Source: Heracleum sosnowskyi
Taxonomy: Eukaryota > Streptophyta > Magnoliopsida > Apiales > Apiaceae
Assembly: GCA_030848705.1 (NCBI GenBank)
Contig: CM061238.1
Location: 57,575,133-57,639,132, forward strand
Reading direction: 5' to 3'
Length of the DNA stretch: 64,000 nucleotides
A program made the translations under genes and the position numbers. Shown here piece by piece: positions 1 through 9,555 of this stretch (position 1 is its first letter; each line of letters starts with the position of its first letter). Below the pieces are notes generated by a model that saw only the letters and a program-made list of their open reading frames with translations, was not told the origin of the DNA and ran no database searches.

Positions 1-2252
1 GACAGATTGGTGATTACATCCTTTGCTCTTTGCATAGATGCAGTTGTATGGATTAGGTTGAAAGACCTTTCTGCCTCCACATTGCCATGCTGAGCCATAA
101 CTTGATAGGCTGGCACATGATGAGTAAAGGTCTCAGGATCCAGGGAAATACTATCCAGAGTTTGTTGATAATGCTCTTGGAAAGTAAGTTCCCTTTCTCC
201 CTCATGAACCTCCATTAACTCACTTGCAATGGCTGCTTCCTCCCTTATAGCTCCTGTAGTCCCTTCTCTCTCTCTTCTATATTCTTGCATCATGGGCTCC
301 CCATGGCTCACACCTCTCACACCCTCACCTTCACCTACTAAGGTGGAACCCTCAGCCTCTCCTTTTGCCTGACTGGAAGAAATAGTCAGCCTCTCACTCT
401 CAGCCTCTCCTTTTGCCTGGCTGCAAGCCAGCCTCTCAGTTTCACTCCCTCTCATTCCTAGAAGTGTTTCAACTACCACTAGATCATCTGCACTAGTTGT
501 GGAAACAACTTGATTTTCAATAAGAGGTGCAGAATGAACTATCAACGGAATGGTAGTTTGAACTGTCAACGGTATGGATACCGTTGAAGGAGAAACACTT
601 GTCAACGAAAGAGACTTTTTCGTTGATGAAGTCAAGAAAGCACTTTGAGAATGTGAAATTACAGTAGAATCCGTGGTGATTGATTTTAGAGATTGTTCCA
701 CAGATCCTCTTGTAATTTCAGAAAAGGATGATTGGTGGCCCAACAAATCACTTGACAAGTGATGACCACCAATGTCAGAGTGGGGCTTCTCCAAGAAAAG
801 AGTTGGAGAATCAGGAATAGATGAATGGATCATATCCACATCTAATGACTGAGTTGGTGAATTTTGTGGAGTTGGTTCAAGATTGATGTTTAAAGAATGG
901 GACTGTAACCCCAGAGTAATGATAGGGGTTACATCAAACTGAATTTGAGATACTGGAAGTGTTGCTTCTAGTGTGTGTGCACCCTGTGAAACCTGGGATT
1001 TTTGCTTCACTCTCCTTTGGTATTGGGAAATTGTGGACTGTGGGCTTGAAGTGTCCCTTACCCTCTTGGAGTGTGCTCTTGGAGGAGAGCTTGTTTCAAT
1101 AATTACATCCTTTTGGGAGGATGCAACTAGACTTGTGCTTAAATCCATATTACTCATTGTGCCTTGTTGGGAAGACACAATGGGGCTAGGCTGGATCTCA
1201 CTCATCTCTCCTTCCTTATCCTTAGGGTTTCTTTTATGTTCACCCCTTCCCTCACCTCTCACAACACCTACACCACTCCCCTTTGGTTGTGTAGTGGATT
1301 TTACAACAGGTGCCTTTTGAGAAGCACCTGAGGTTGGCTTGGAAGATTTCTTTGATTTTGGTTTTGTTGCTGGGGCAGGAGCCTGTTGGATCACAACTAC
1401 AGACTCCATAGCAACAGGGTTGGGAGAAACAGTAGAAGTAACAGCTATACTAGCAGGGATAGTAGTAGTTACCTCAATTATTGGCAGGTACACCACTGGG
1501 ACATCACCATTGTGGTTCAGCCTCAGTATGTCTGTCAAGACCCTCTTCTCTTGCACAAAGCAATCAAACCTGGAAACAGGGTTAGAGATAACCAATGGTG
1601 CTGGACTAACATGGTTAGCCAACATCATCAGAAATCTTGCATAATAGATATTTTTCTTCCTATTTGCCTTATCACCCAACTTAGCACCAATTTCATACAT
1701 AAGTTGGGTGCTAAAGTTGTAATATCTATCAGTTAGGAGCATGGTAAATAGAATCAACATAGAGTTAGTTAATGCATCAAAATTACTAATTTTACCAGAA
1801 AAGACCTTGATGAATCCATCAGCTAAATAACTATATTCCCTAACCAAACCTCTCCTAATTATTTTACCCATATTATCAGTAGGCAAAGAGTAGTTTATGG
1901 AATTTAGCATGTTAATCATTTCAGTATATGTAGGCAAAGCAGAGCAATTATTTTCAGGAAGGTGTAAGCATGCTTGCAACACATCAGAATTGACTATGTA
2001 CTCATTACCTTGAATGGTGAATTGCAAAGTGCAATTTGTCCCACTGTACTCACATGAGGTCCAAATCTCCTTGATTATCTCATTGTAGAGTGGAGTTGAG
2101 TGAAACATTGCGTAGCTCAGTTTGCAATTCGTCATGAAATCCATCATCTTGAAAAAGATTCTGTTCGGGCTTTCCTCGACAACAAAAGGGATGGAGTTGT
2201 TCTTCTCATAGATGAGCCCTCCAGCTGACATGAGTTTGACTACTGGTGCCAT
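1..2252 (-). CDS. aORF of copia-A, extra ORF downstream of pol (partial, open at window edge)
   Basis: An ATG at 2252 opens a minus-strand frame that runs 750 codons to base 1 without a stop. The first ~240 residues look globular, with regular hydrophobic segments and a stretch around residues 135-180 (a run containing LILFTMLL). The rest is low-complexity, rich in S, T, P and E, with K/R-rich patches near residues 290-330. I see no signal peptide and no convincing transmembrane helix, so an envelope role has no support here. Sirevirus-type copia elements are known for an ORF in this position, often called env-like, of unknown function. The open frame contrasts with the broken gag and pol of the same element. 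The spacer upstream has its own TATA-like box. Five copies of the family word TCAACG lie at 542-626, in more than one codon phase and on both strands. Confidence 0.85.
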   Translation of the reverse strand, partial: MAPVVKLMSAGGLIYEKNNSIPFVVEESPNRIFFKMMDFMTNCKLSYAMFHSTPLYNEIIKEIWTSCEYSGTNCTLQFTIQGNEYIVNSDVLQACLHLPENNCSALPTYTEMINMLNSINYSLPTDNMGKIIRRGLVREYSYLADGFIKVFSGKISNFDALTNSMLILFTMLLTDRYYNFSTQLMYEIGAKLGDKANRKKNIYYARFLMMLANHVSPAPLVISNPVSRFDCFVQEKRVLTDILRLNHNGDVPVVYLPIIEVTTTIPASIAVTSTVSPNPVAMESVVVIQQAPAPATKPKSKKSSKPTSGASQKAPVVKSTTQPKGSGVGVVRGEGRGEHKRNPKDKEGEMSEIQPSPIVSSQQGTMSNMDLSTSLVASSQKDVIIETSSPPRAHSKRVRDTSSPQSTISQYQRRVKQKSQVSQGAHTLEATLPVSQIQFDVTPIITLGLQSHSLNINLEPTPQNSPTQSLDVDMIHSSIPDSPTLFLEKPHSDIGGHHLSSDLLGHQSSFSEITRGSVEQSLKSITTDSTVISHSQSAFLTSSTKKSLSLTSVSPSTVSIPLTVQTTIPLIVHSAPLIENQVVSTTSADDLVVVETLLGMRGSETERLACSQAKGEAESERLTISSSQAKGEAEGSTLVGEGEGVRGVSHGEPMMQEYRREREGTTGAIREEAAIASELMEVHEGERELTFQEHYQQTLDSISLDPETFTHHVPAYQVMAQHGNVEAERSFNLIHTTASMQRAKDVITNL

Positions 2253-2787
2253 TGTTTAGTGAGAAAAAGCTTGAACTTGGATTTGCTTTGAGAGAGAAGA
2301 AGTAAGAAAACCTTTGGAAATTTTGAGAGCAGGTAGAAAAGAAATAAAGAAAACAAAATTTCTTAAATACTCCCCCAAAATTTCTCAAAAATTAAGTCCA
2401 ATAATAAATATAAATTACTGGATTGGCTTAAAAATGTAATCGTTACAATTAAAATATTACCATGATTTATACTTACAGGGGTGTATGCATAGATCGTGGT
2501 AAAGGACGTGCAATTTCAACGGTTCAGATTAAAAGCGCTACATCAACGAATCAGAATTGGGCGTTTAAGGTCCCGTCTATTTCGTTGATAAAGCTGCGTT
2601 TCGTTGATATAAAAGAGCTATCAACGAAACACCCATAAAAATGCTAAGACTTGCAATAGAATAAGGATTTCGTTGACATAGTAATTTTGACTTAGACAAA
2701 ATTTTACTTTTTCCTGAGAAAATTAATTCACAGAAGAATCATAGCAAATTCCTGGGTGCTATTAACTTGCAAAAATCTCAGAAATAA
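2253..2787 (-). promoter_or_regulatory. Spacer between pol and aORF of copia-A: candidate internal promoter
   Basis: No coding frame is seen between the RNase H end and the aORF ATG. Reading minus, six copies of the family word TCAACG/CGTTGA lie at 2516, 2543, 2583, 2602, 2621 and 2671. A TATA-like TATTTAAG follows at 2362-2369, then a T/C-rich leader of about 110 nt to the ATG at 2252. The order word cluster, TATA box, pyrimidine-rich leader, ATG resembles a plant promoter and repeats the arrangement in this element's own LTR. Promoter activity is inferred. Confidence 0.5.
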
Positions 2788-4340
2788 TTAAGAGAAATTT
2801 AGCATACCTAGCTCACTTACTAATCTTGAGAATGTTGATTCAACAAGTGGCTTGGTAAAGATATCTGCAAGTTGTTGTTCACTTGGAACAAAATGTAACT
2901 CCACAGTACAATTCATAACATGTTCTCTAATGAAATGATACTTGATGTCAATGTGCTTGGTCCTTGAATGCTGCACTGGATTCTCAGTAATGGCAATGGC
3001 ACTAGTGTTGTCACAGAAGATAGGAATTTTCTCAACTCTTAATCCATAATCAAGTAGTTGATTTTCATCCATAAAATCTGTGCACAACAACTTCCAGCTG
3101 CAATATACTCAGCCTCAGCTGTGGAGGTAGAAACTGAGTTTTGTTTCTTGCTGAACCATGAGACAAGCTTGTTTCCTAAGAATTGACAGGTGCCTGTTGT
3201 GCTTTTCCTGTCAATTTTACATCCTGCAAAATCTGCATCTGAATAACCAATTAGTTCAAAGCCAGATTCTCTAGGATACCAAATGCCAAGGTTTGGTGTT
3301 CCCTTGAGATATCTGAAAATTCTTTTAATAGCAACTAAATGGGATTCCCTAGGATCAGCCTGAAATCTAGCACATAGACATGTAGCATACATAATATCAG
3401 GTCTACTAGCTGTTAAATATAAAAGTGAGCCTACCATGCCTCTGTAACCTGAAATGTCCACAGATTTTTCCTTAGTATTCAATTCAAGTTTGGTGGCAGT
3501 AGGCATGGGAGTTTTGGCAGGAGAGCATTCCATTAAATTAAACTTCTTTAATAAATCATGAATATATTTTGTTTGACTAATGAAAATGCCTTCATTAACT
3601 TGCTTCACTTGAAGCCCAAGAAAGTAAGTTAATTCTCCCATCATGCTCATTTCATATTTACTTTGCATAAGCTTGGCAAACTTTTGACAAAGTTTTACAT
3701 CTGTAGACCCAAAGATTATATCATCTACATAAATTTGAAAAAGTATAGTAGAGCCATTCACAATCCTATGAAAAAGAGTTTTATCTACAGTACCTCTAGT
3801 GAAGTGATTCTCAAGGAGGAACTGTGAAAGTGTGTCATACCAGGCTCTAGGTGCTTGTTTCAAACCATAGAGTGCTTTAAGGAGGAAGTACACATACTCT
3901 GGAAAATCATCATCTTCAAAACCAGGAGGTTGACTTACATACACCTCCTCTTCCAATTCCCCATTCAGAAAAGCACTCTTCACATCCATTTGATAGACCT
4001 TGAAATTGGCATGGGCTGCATAGGCTAGGAAAATCCTTATTGCTTCTAGTCTTGCAACAGGAGCAAAGGTTTCATCAAAATCAATTCCCTCTTCCTGTGA
4101 ATAGCCTTTTGCAACCAATCTTGCTTTGTTCCTTGTGACTATGCCATTTTCATCCATCTTGTTTCTGAACACCCATTTTGTGCCTATAACACTCCTGTCC
4201 TTAGGCTTGGGCGCCAGATTCCAAACTTTGTTTCTCTCAAATTGGTTTAGCTTTCTTTGGCTCATCTTGAGACGGAAAGCTACTATATAGACATTCCTCT
4301 TGAGTTGCTCTTCTAGTTTGGACTTTTGAAGAAACATCAC
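2788..4340 (-). pseudogene. pol: Copia-A reverse transcriptase and RNase H (broken)
   Basis: Reverse transcriptase of the copia type followed by RNase H. In the 433-residue frame ending at 3039 the catalytic YVDD is at residues 204-207, the upstream QMDVKSAFLNGELEEEVY block at about 117-134, and the RNase H motifs YSDAD and STAEAEY at about 366-370 and 406-412. A one-base loss near 3065 moves the last 60 or so codons into another frame (2788-3090), which ends in the usual C-terminal region containing QQLADIFTKPL. At the 5' side, comparison with copia-D shows about 18 codons missing before the FERN block near 4255, and a frameshift. The catalytic residues survive but the polyprotein cannot be continuous. 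Confidence 0.92.
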
Positions 4341-4371
4341 CTATAATAAGTTCAAAGGGATGATCTTTAGT

Positions 4372-6072
4372 CTATTTCCTTGAGGGAGGTAGATTTGCTC
4401 TTGAATAAGTAGCTTCATGATCATGATTGCCTTGATTGGATATTTGTCCTTGAGAAACTCCCCCTGAGTTTGTTGTCCCTAAATGATCACTTCTAGAGGC
4501 ATTTCTATGACTGTCAACGGTATGACCATTTTGACTGTCAACGAAACGCTCATTCTGACTGTCAACGAATCCTTCATCATGACTGTCAACGAATTGACCA
4601 TTTGGTCTGCTAGCAGCTATTCTTTTCAATCTTAATGCAACAATTTCATCTTCACTGCTGCTTTCATCTGTGCTAGACACAACAACTTTAGGCTGTTTCT
4701 CAATAGCCTTATCATGATTCACTTGATCTCCTTCCTCATTCTCAAAAGAAAGACTTTCATGAAAACCTTCATCACAGAGACCTTGTATTTTGAGATCATC
4801 AAAAACAACATGTACAGATTTCATAACAATGTTGGTTCTGAGATTATAGACTCTGTAAGCTTTCCCTGCTGCATATCCCACAAATATTGCTTCATCTGCT
4901 TTTGCTTCAAATTTCCCCAAATGCTCAGCTTGATTTCTCAAAACAAAACACTTGCATCCAAAGACATGAAGAAAATCTAATAGTGGCTTCTTTCTTTTGA
5001 GTAGTTGATAAGGGGTCATTCCCTTGGCCTGATTAATCAAATAAATATTTTGAGTGAAGCAAGCTGTGTTAACTGCCTCAGCCCAGAAATAAGTAGGTAA
5101 CTTTGATTCATCTAGCATTGTCCTTGCAGCTTCAATAAGTGTTCTGTTTTTCCTTTCAACTACACCATTTTTCTGTGGTGTTCTTGCTGCTGAGAATTCA
5201 TGCAAAATTCCATTTTCTTCACAGAACATCTTCATAGTTGAATTCTTGAATTTTGTCCCATTGTCACTCCTAATCCTTCTTACTTTGAAATCAGGATGAT
5301 TTTTTACCATCTTCATGTGATTGATAATGATTTCACTTGCCTCATCTTTGGAGTGCAAAAAGAAAGTCCATGTAAATCTAGAAAAATCATCAACAATCAC
5401 AAGACAGTATTTCTTCTTTGAAATGGACATGACATTTACAGGGCCAAATAGATCCATATGAAGCAGCTCAAGTTGTTGGACAATTGATGACTCTGTCTTG
5501 CTTTTGAATGATGCCTTCTTTTGTTTCCCTTTTTGACAGGCATCACACAAACCATCTTTGGAGAATTCCACCTGTGGAATTCCTCTAGCAAGATCTTTCC
5601 TCACCAAGTCATTCATAACCTTAAAATTCAGATGAGATAATTTCTTGTGCCATAGCCAACTTTCATCCTTGCTTGCCTTGCTGAAGAGACAAGTGATGGT
5701 GTCTGGACTTGTGCTACTAAAGTCAGCAATGTACATATTCCCTCTTATGAATCCAGTCGTTACCACATTGTTGTTTCCTCCTTTAGAAACAACACAGGCT
5801 TCTTTAGAAAAGGTAACTAAAAATCCTTTGTCACAAAGTTGGCTGATACTAAGCAAATTGTGCTTAAGACCATCCACCAATGCAACCTCCTCAATGATGA
5901 CATTTTCTTTTGAAATCAAGCCATATCCCTTAGTGTAGCCTTTGTTGTCATCTCCAAAAGCAATACAAGGGCCATCTCTTTCCTGAAACTCTGTGAGCAG
6001 GGTAGAATCACCAGTCATGTGTCTTGAACATCCACTATCCAAGTACCAAAGATTCCTTTTGTCTCCCTGCAC
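4372..6072 (-). pseudogene. pol: Copia-A protease and integrase
   Basis: The frame opens just after a CAG at the gag/pol boundary and runs 566 codons. The protease active-site DSG lies at residues 12-14 within LDSGCSRHMTG. A GAG-pre-integrase zinc region follows (WHKKLSHL ... CDACQKGK, about residues 140-185). The integrase core carries D in HMDLFGP, D in RSDNG and E in VVERKNR, the DD35E triad. The C-terminal linker is acidic and holds a four-fold 8-residue repeat around FVDSQN (24-bp repeat at 4514-4591). The frame stops at 4372 where copia-D has Trp (RKW), a TGG to TAG change. It sits in minus one frame relative to gag. Confidence 0.92.
4511..4604 (-). repeat. 24-bp tandem repeat in the integrase linker of copia-A
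   Basis: Four TCAACG cores at 4514, 4538, 4562 and 4586 are exactly 24 bp apart on the plus strand. They encode a repeated 8-residue unit around F/T-VDS-Q/H in the minus-strand pol frame. The pitch matches the 22-24 bp spacing of the same word in the LTRs of A and B. Confidence 0.85.
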
Positions 6073-6086
6073 ACAATAAAATCAAA

Positions 6087-7007
6087 TCAAGTTGATTTTG
6101 GTACCCAAGTTTCCTTGGGTCCTGTTTTGTTAGCCTTTGATTTACCTTTTATATCATTTTTCACCTTGGGCTCAGATTGATTTAAATCAACCTTTACCTT
6201 TGGTGTTGATTTCTGAGGATTGCTCACATTTTCATTCACAGCATGCATAGATGGAGGAAACATATTCATGTATGGATTAGGCACATTAAACATATTCATG
6301 TATGGATTAGGCACAAATGGCATGCTAGCATATGGATTCTGAAATTGTGCATATGGAGCAAACATGTTAGGCATAACAGGCATTGTAGGCATAGAACCAT
6401 TCATAGCAGGCTTAGGCATTTTCACATTAGCAGTCTTCTTAACAGATTTGCAGTTAGTAGATAAATGACTAACACTACCACAATTAACACATGTCTTTCT
6501 AGGAGCATATTTATCAGGTGTGTAATTGTTATGTTTGTTAATCCCTACTTTGCCATTCCTGTTATTCTTTTTATTGCCCTTAGTCTCAACGTGAATTTTC
6601 TCTAACTTGTATTTCAATTGCTTGTTAGACAAGTGACCTACATTTGCTCTTCCAACAGGCTTCTCAACTTTCTTTGATTTACTAGACTCACCTTGAACAA
6701 AGTTCTTGGTGACAGGACCATACTTGTTATTAAGTCTAGTGAGTTCTTCTTTCCTTTTCTCTATCAACGAAACAGCCTGATCGGTTGATGGTTCATCTGT
6801 CAACGAAACTTTGCATTCCGTTGACATATCAACCTTCAACAAATGATCATTGTTGTTTGTTGACTCTGTTTCTGATTCTAAGGTTTCACCAGCATACCCT
6901 AGCTTCTCTTTGTTCTTTTTCCATGATTGCTCACAGAAAGATTCCATACCTTGAACATTAATGATGTTGGTACGTAGCAACATTCCTGGAATCTTTCCAT
7001 TTTGCAA
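6087..7007 (-). pseudogene. gag: Copia-A gag, C-terminal part
   Basis: This frame continues gag after a frameshift near 6975, where the upstream gag frame hits a stop at 6958. It holds a zinc-knuckle pattern CVNCGSVSHLSTNC (CX2CX4HX4C), a basic region, and a Met/Pro/Asn-rich tail with a duplicated NPYMNMF unit. It ends in the conserved ETWVPKST just before a TGA. The equivalent region in copia-D and copia-F carries a comparable Cys-rich segment and ends in the same WVP motif, so this is a real gag domain. Family words at 6764, 6800 and 6819 fall inside it. Confidence 0.85.
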
Positions 7008-8550
7008 TCACACTTTGTTCTATTTCAAGTTGTGTTTTAAGAATCTCTTCCCTTTCTAACACTTTCTCAAGTTCCTTCTTAGCATCCCTACTAACACACC
7101 TCATTTTCTCAAACTCAATGAGCTGTGCTTCTAACATGGCATTTCTATCACTTAAGAGCATATTAGACTCTTTGATTCTTGAGTTCTCTTTGGTAAGTGA
7201 TTTAAGAGTAACACGCAAATTATATAGTACAGTAGGCATTTCATTTACTGCACTATCGCATTCCTCTTTAGAAAGCTCAGAAAGATTAGTAATTGTTACC
7301 TGATTGCTAGAGGAACTTGCTTCCTGCTCATGATTGTTGGCCATTAGAGCCAAGTTGACATACTCAACATCATCATCAGAATCTTCACCATTACCAGCCC
7401 AATCATACTCCTGAGACACGAAAGCCTTTTCTTTTTGCTTGAGAAGTTCAAAGTATTTCTTTTTATAAACAACAGGCTCAAATTTCCTGTTGCCCTTCTC
7501 AACTTTGGGCTTTCTGCAATCTCCAGAAAAGTGACCAATCATTCCACAGTTGAAACATTTAGACTTAGACTTTTCAATCCAGTTATTTTTGCTAGGTTGA
7601 AAGTCTCTCCTTGGTGGCCTTGCTTCTGAGTTTCTCTTGAATTTGAACTTAGAGAATTTCCTTGAAAGAAAAGCTATGTGTTCATCAATCTCATCTAAGT
7701 CATCCAAGTTGGCTGGTTCTGGTTCCTTTTCTTCTGTCATCTTGCCTTTACCCTTGCTAACATCACTCCTACAACTAGCTCGACTAGTTGTGGCTTTTGC
7801 AGTTTCTTCATTGTCATCTTCTAGTTGGTTCACAGATGCAATCAATGCAATAGATCCACCTTTCTTTTGTACCTTCTCAATTTCTTCATCTTGCTCCATT
7901 TCCAACTCATATGTCTTTAAAGTTCCATAAAGCCTCTCAAGAGTGTAGTCTTTGTACTCCTGAGTGTTTCTCAGGGAAACAGTCATAGGCTTCCATTCTT
8001 TTGGAAGAGCTCTAAGAAATTTGAGGTTTGAATCCTTGGTTTGGTAGATTATCCCATACAACTTTAATCCATTCAAAAGCTTTTGAAACCTACTGAACGT
8101 GTCATTTAGGGTTTCACCAGCTTTGAAATGAAAGTGCTCATATTGTTGTATAAGGAGTTGCATTTTGTTTTCCCTAACTTGCTCAGTTCCTTCACAGAGT
8201 GTTCTAACAGTGTCCCATACTTCTTTAGAGGTAATACAGTTTATAACATTGTCGAACATCTCTTGCTCCAAACCATTAAACAGAATGTTCATGGTTCTTT
8301 TGTCTTTATGGATTTCTGCAACATCTTCAATAGTCCATTCCGAGGCAGGTTTTGGAATTTCCACATCTGGAGCATCATCTGGCAGTCCAACTCTAGATGC
8401 AAACTTCATGGGAACGTGTGGACCTTTCTCAATGCAGTCTACATATCTCTCATGCATAGACATGAGATGTAGATGCATTTTTACTTTCCAGTGAAAGTAA
8501 TTGTCCCTATCTAGAACTGGTATCTTTACACCTGCATCCTTCTTCACCAT
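6958..8550 (-). CDS. gag: Copia-A gag, N-terminal part
   Basis: Capsid-like polyprotein of 530 residues starting at the first ATG after the primer-binding site. The N-terminal ~200 residues match the copia gag (UBN2-like) pattern: NYFHWKVKMHLHLM near the start, then KEVWDTV, a QYEHF block and LRALPKEW. A classical zinc knuckle CFNCGMIGHFSGDC (CX2CX4HX4C) is near residue 340. The C-terminal third is strongly charged with heptad-like Leu/Glu/Lys and is probably coiled coil. The frame ends early at 6958 because of the frameshift into the next gag segment. Gag would form the cytoplasmic virus-like particle. Confidence 0.9.
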   Translation of the reverse strand: MVKKDAGVKIPVLDRDNYFHWKVKMHLHLMSMHERYVDCIEKGPHVPMKFASRVGLPDDAPDVEIPKPASEWTIEDVAEIHKDKRTMNILFNGLEQEMFDNVINCITSKEVWDTVRTLCEGTEQVRENKMQLLIQQYEHFHFKAGETLNDTFSRFQKLLNGLKLYGIIYQTKDSNLKFLRALPKEWKPMTVSLRNTQEYKDYTLERLYGTLKTYELEMEQDEEIEKVQKKGGSIALIASVNQLEDDNEETAKATTSRASCRSDVSKGKGKMTEEKEPEPANLDDLDEIDEHIAFLSRKFSKFKFKRNSEARPPRRDFQPSKNNWIEKSKSKCFNCGMIGHFSGDCRKPKVEKGNRKFEPVVYKKKYFELLKQKEKAFVSQEYDWAGNGEDSDDDVEYVNLALMANNHEQEASSSSNQVTITNLSELSKEECDSAVNEMPTVLYNLRVTLKSLTKENSRIKESNMLLSDRNAMLEAQLIEFEKMRCVSRDAKKELEKVLEREEILKTQLEIEQSVIAKWKDSRNVATYQHH

Positions 8551-8600
8551 GGTTACTGTTTTGGCCTTGATCTTTAAACTTCTTGTATGTTAGAAGCTCA

Positions 8601-8611
8601 CTCTGATACCA
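8601..8611 (-). other. Primer-binding site of copia-A
   Basis: Reading minus, TGGTATCAGAG lies two bases after the LTR end. It is complementary to the 3' end of plant initiator tRNA-Met, the usual primer of copia elements. Confidence 0.9.
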
Positions 8612-8637
8612 ATTGTTAATCCCAAATGACCTAACAG

Positions 8638-8665
8638 AATTGTAGAAGGGGGGTTGAATACAATT
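8638..8665 (-). other. Conserved U5 hairpin, copia-A
   Basis: Arms AATTGTA and TACAATT enclose a 14-nt loop with six G (plus strand) or six C (element sense). The same loop with different but still complementary arms occurs in the LTRs of B, D, E and F. Confidence 0.75.
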
Positions 8666-8910
8666 ATAGATATTTCAAAACATAAAACAACTTTCAATAA
8701 TAAAACTGTATTGAAATAAAAACACAAACAAATATAAAATTTCAGTTGGATGTTTTGAGGATCCAACTGAGATAATTTTATTGCGGAAATAATCTGTGTT
8801 ACAAAAGTATCACAGCTGCTCAGTTCTTGATACAAAGTAAGAGTGCTCTTGAGAAAGCTAATACGAACTATTTTATCTCAGTCACTTCTATATCTAAAAT
8901 GAACTGCTAC

Positions 8911-8931
8911 ACTTGGTTATATAACCCAAGT
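8911..8931 (-). promoter_or_regulatory. TATA box of copia-A LTR within an inverted repeat
   Basis: TTATATAA is flanked by ACTTGG on one side and CCAAGT on the other, with one extra C. It is the best TATA candidate in the LTR and lies downstream, in element sense, of the word cluster. Confidence 0.7.
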
Positions 8932-9210
8932 TTACAATGCTATTTTTGGCTACTCTAAAATACACTAAAGGTAACCGCTAGTAGCTTGCTTTTCATCCCT
9001 TTTGTCCAATGGTCCTTGGAGATCTTTGTCTTCTGTCTCCAGGTTTATAATGATCCCACTCAAGAACTAAATTGGAAATTGGAATGTGTCCTTATTCCCT
9101 ATGTCCATTTTGATGGCTTCCAATGCAAAGTACACTTCCACATCTCCTTTTGATCTGTCAGAAAACTGTCACTATCACTTTGTCAACTATTCAGAAAAGT
9201 GATAATGATT

Positions 9211-9555
9211 CGTTGATAGCAGTAAGATGTGTTTCATTGATAGCTTTATTCTTCGTTTCGTTGATGGTATAATCCTCGTTTCGTTGATAGAGTAATCTTC
9301 ATTCCGTTGATAGAGTAATCTTCATACCGTTGACATGTCTTCACTTAGGCAAAATTACAAGGCATAATATATTTACAATTCACCAACCTATTTTGCCTAT
9401 CTAGTACTTAGTCAACATGACTTAGAAAACCTATCTAATGCCTACAACAAAATGCATATCAAACTATGAAGTATTGTACAATGCAATTGCTACATCACTC
9501 ATTTCGTTGATGAGCTACCTGTCAACGAAAGCTGCAAAGCATACCATTCCGTTGA
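9211..9555 (-). repeat. Family word cluster in the LTR of copia-A
   Basis: CGTTGA starts at 9211, 9259, 9282, 9305, 9328, 9505 and 9550, TCAACG at 9522, and a degenerate CATTGA at 9235. Within 9211-9333 the pitch is 23-24 bp. Flanking bases keep the unit TTTCGTTGATA or TTCCGTTGATA. Confidence 0.85.

Noticed and set aside
973..1736. Plus-strand frames of 101-116 codons
   Set aside because: They lie antisense to the 750-codon aORF frame of copia-A, have no family features and mirror its low-complexity composition.
6586..6591. A further TCAACG in copia-A gag
   Set aside because: Its flanks (CTCAACGTG) do not match the family word, so it was not counted.
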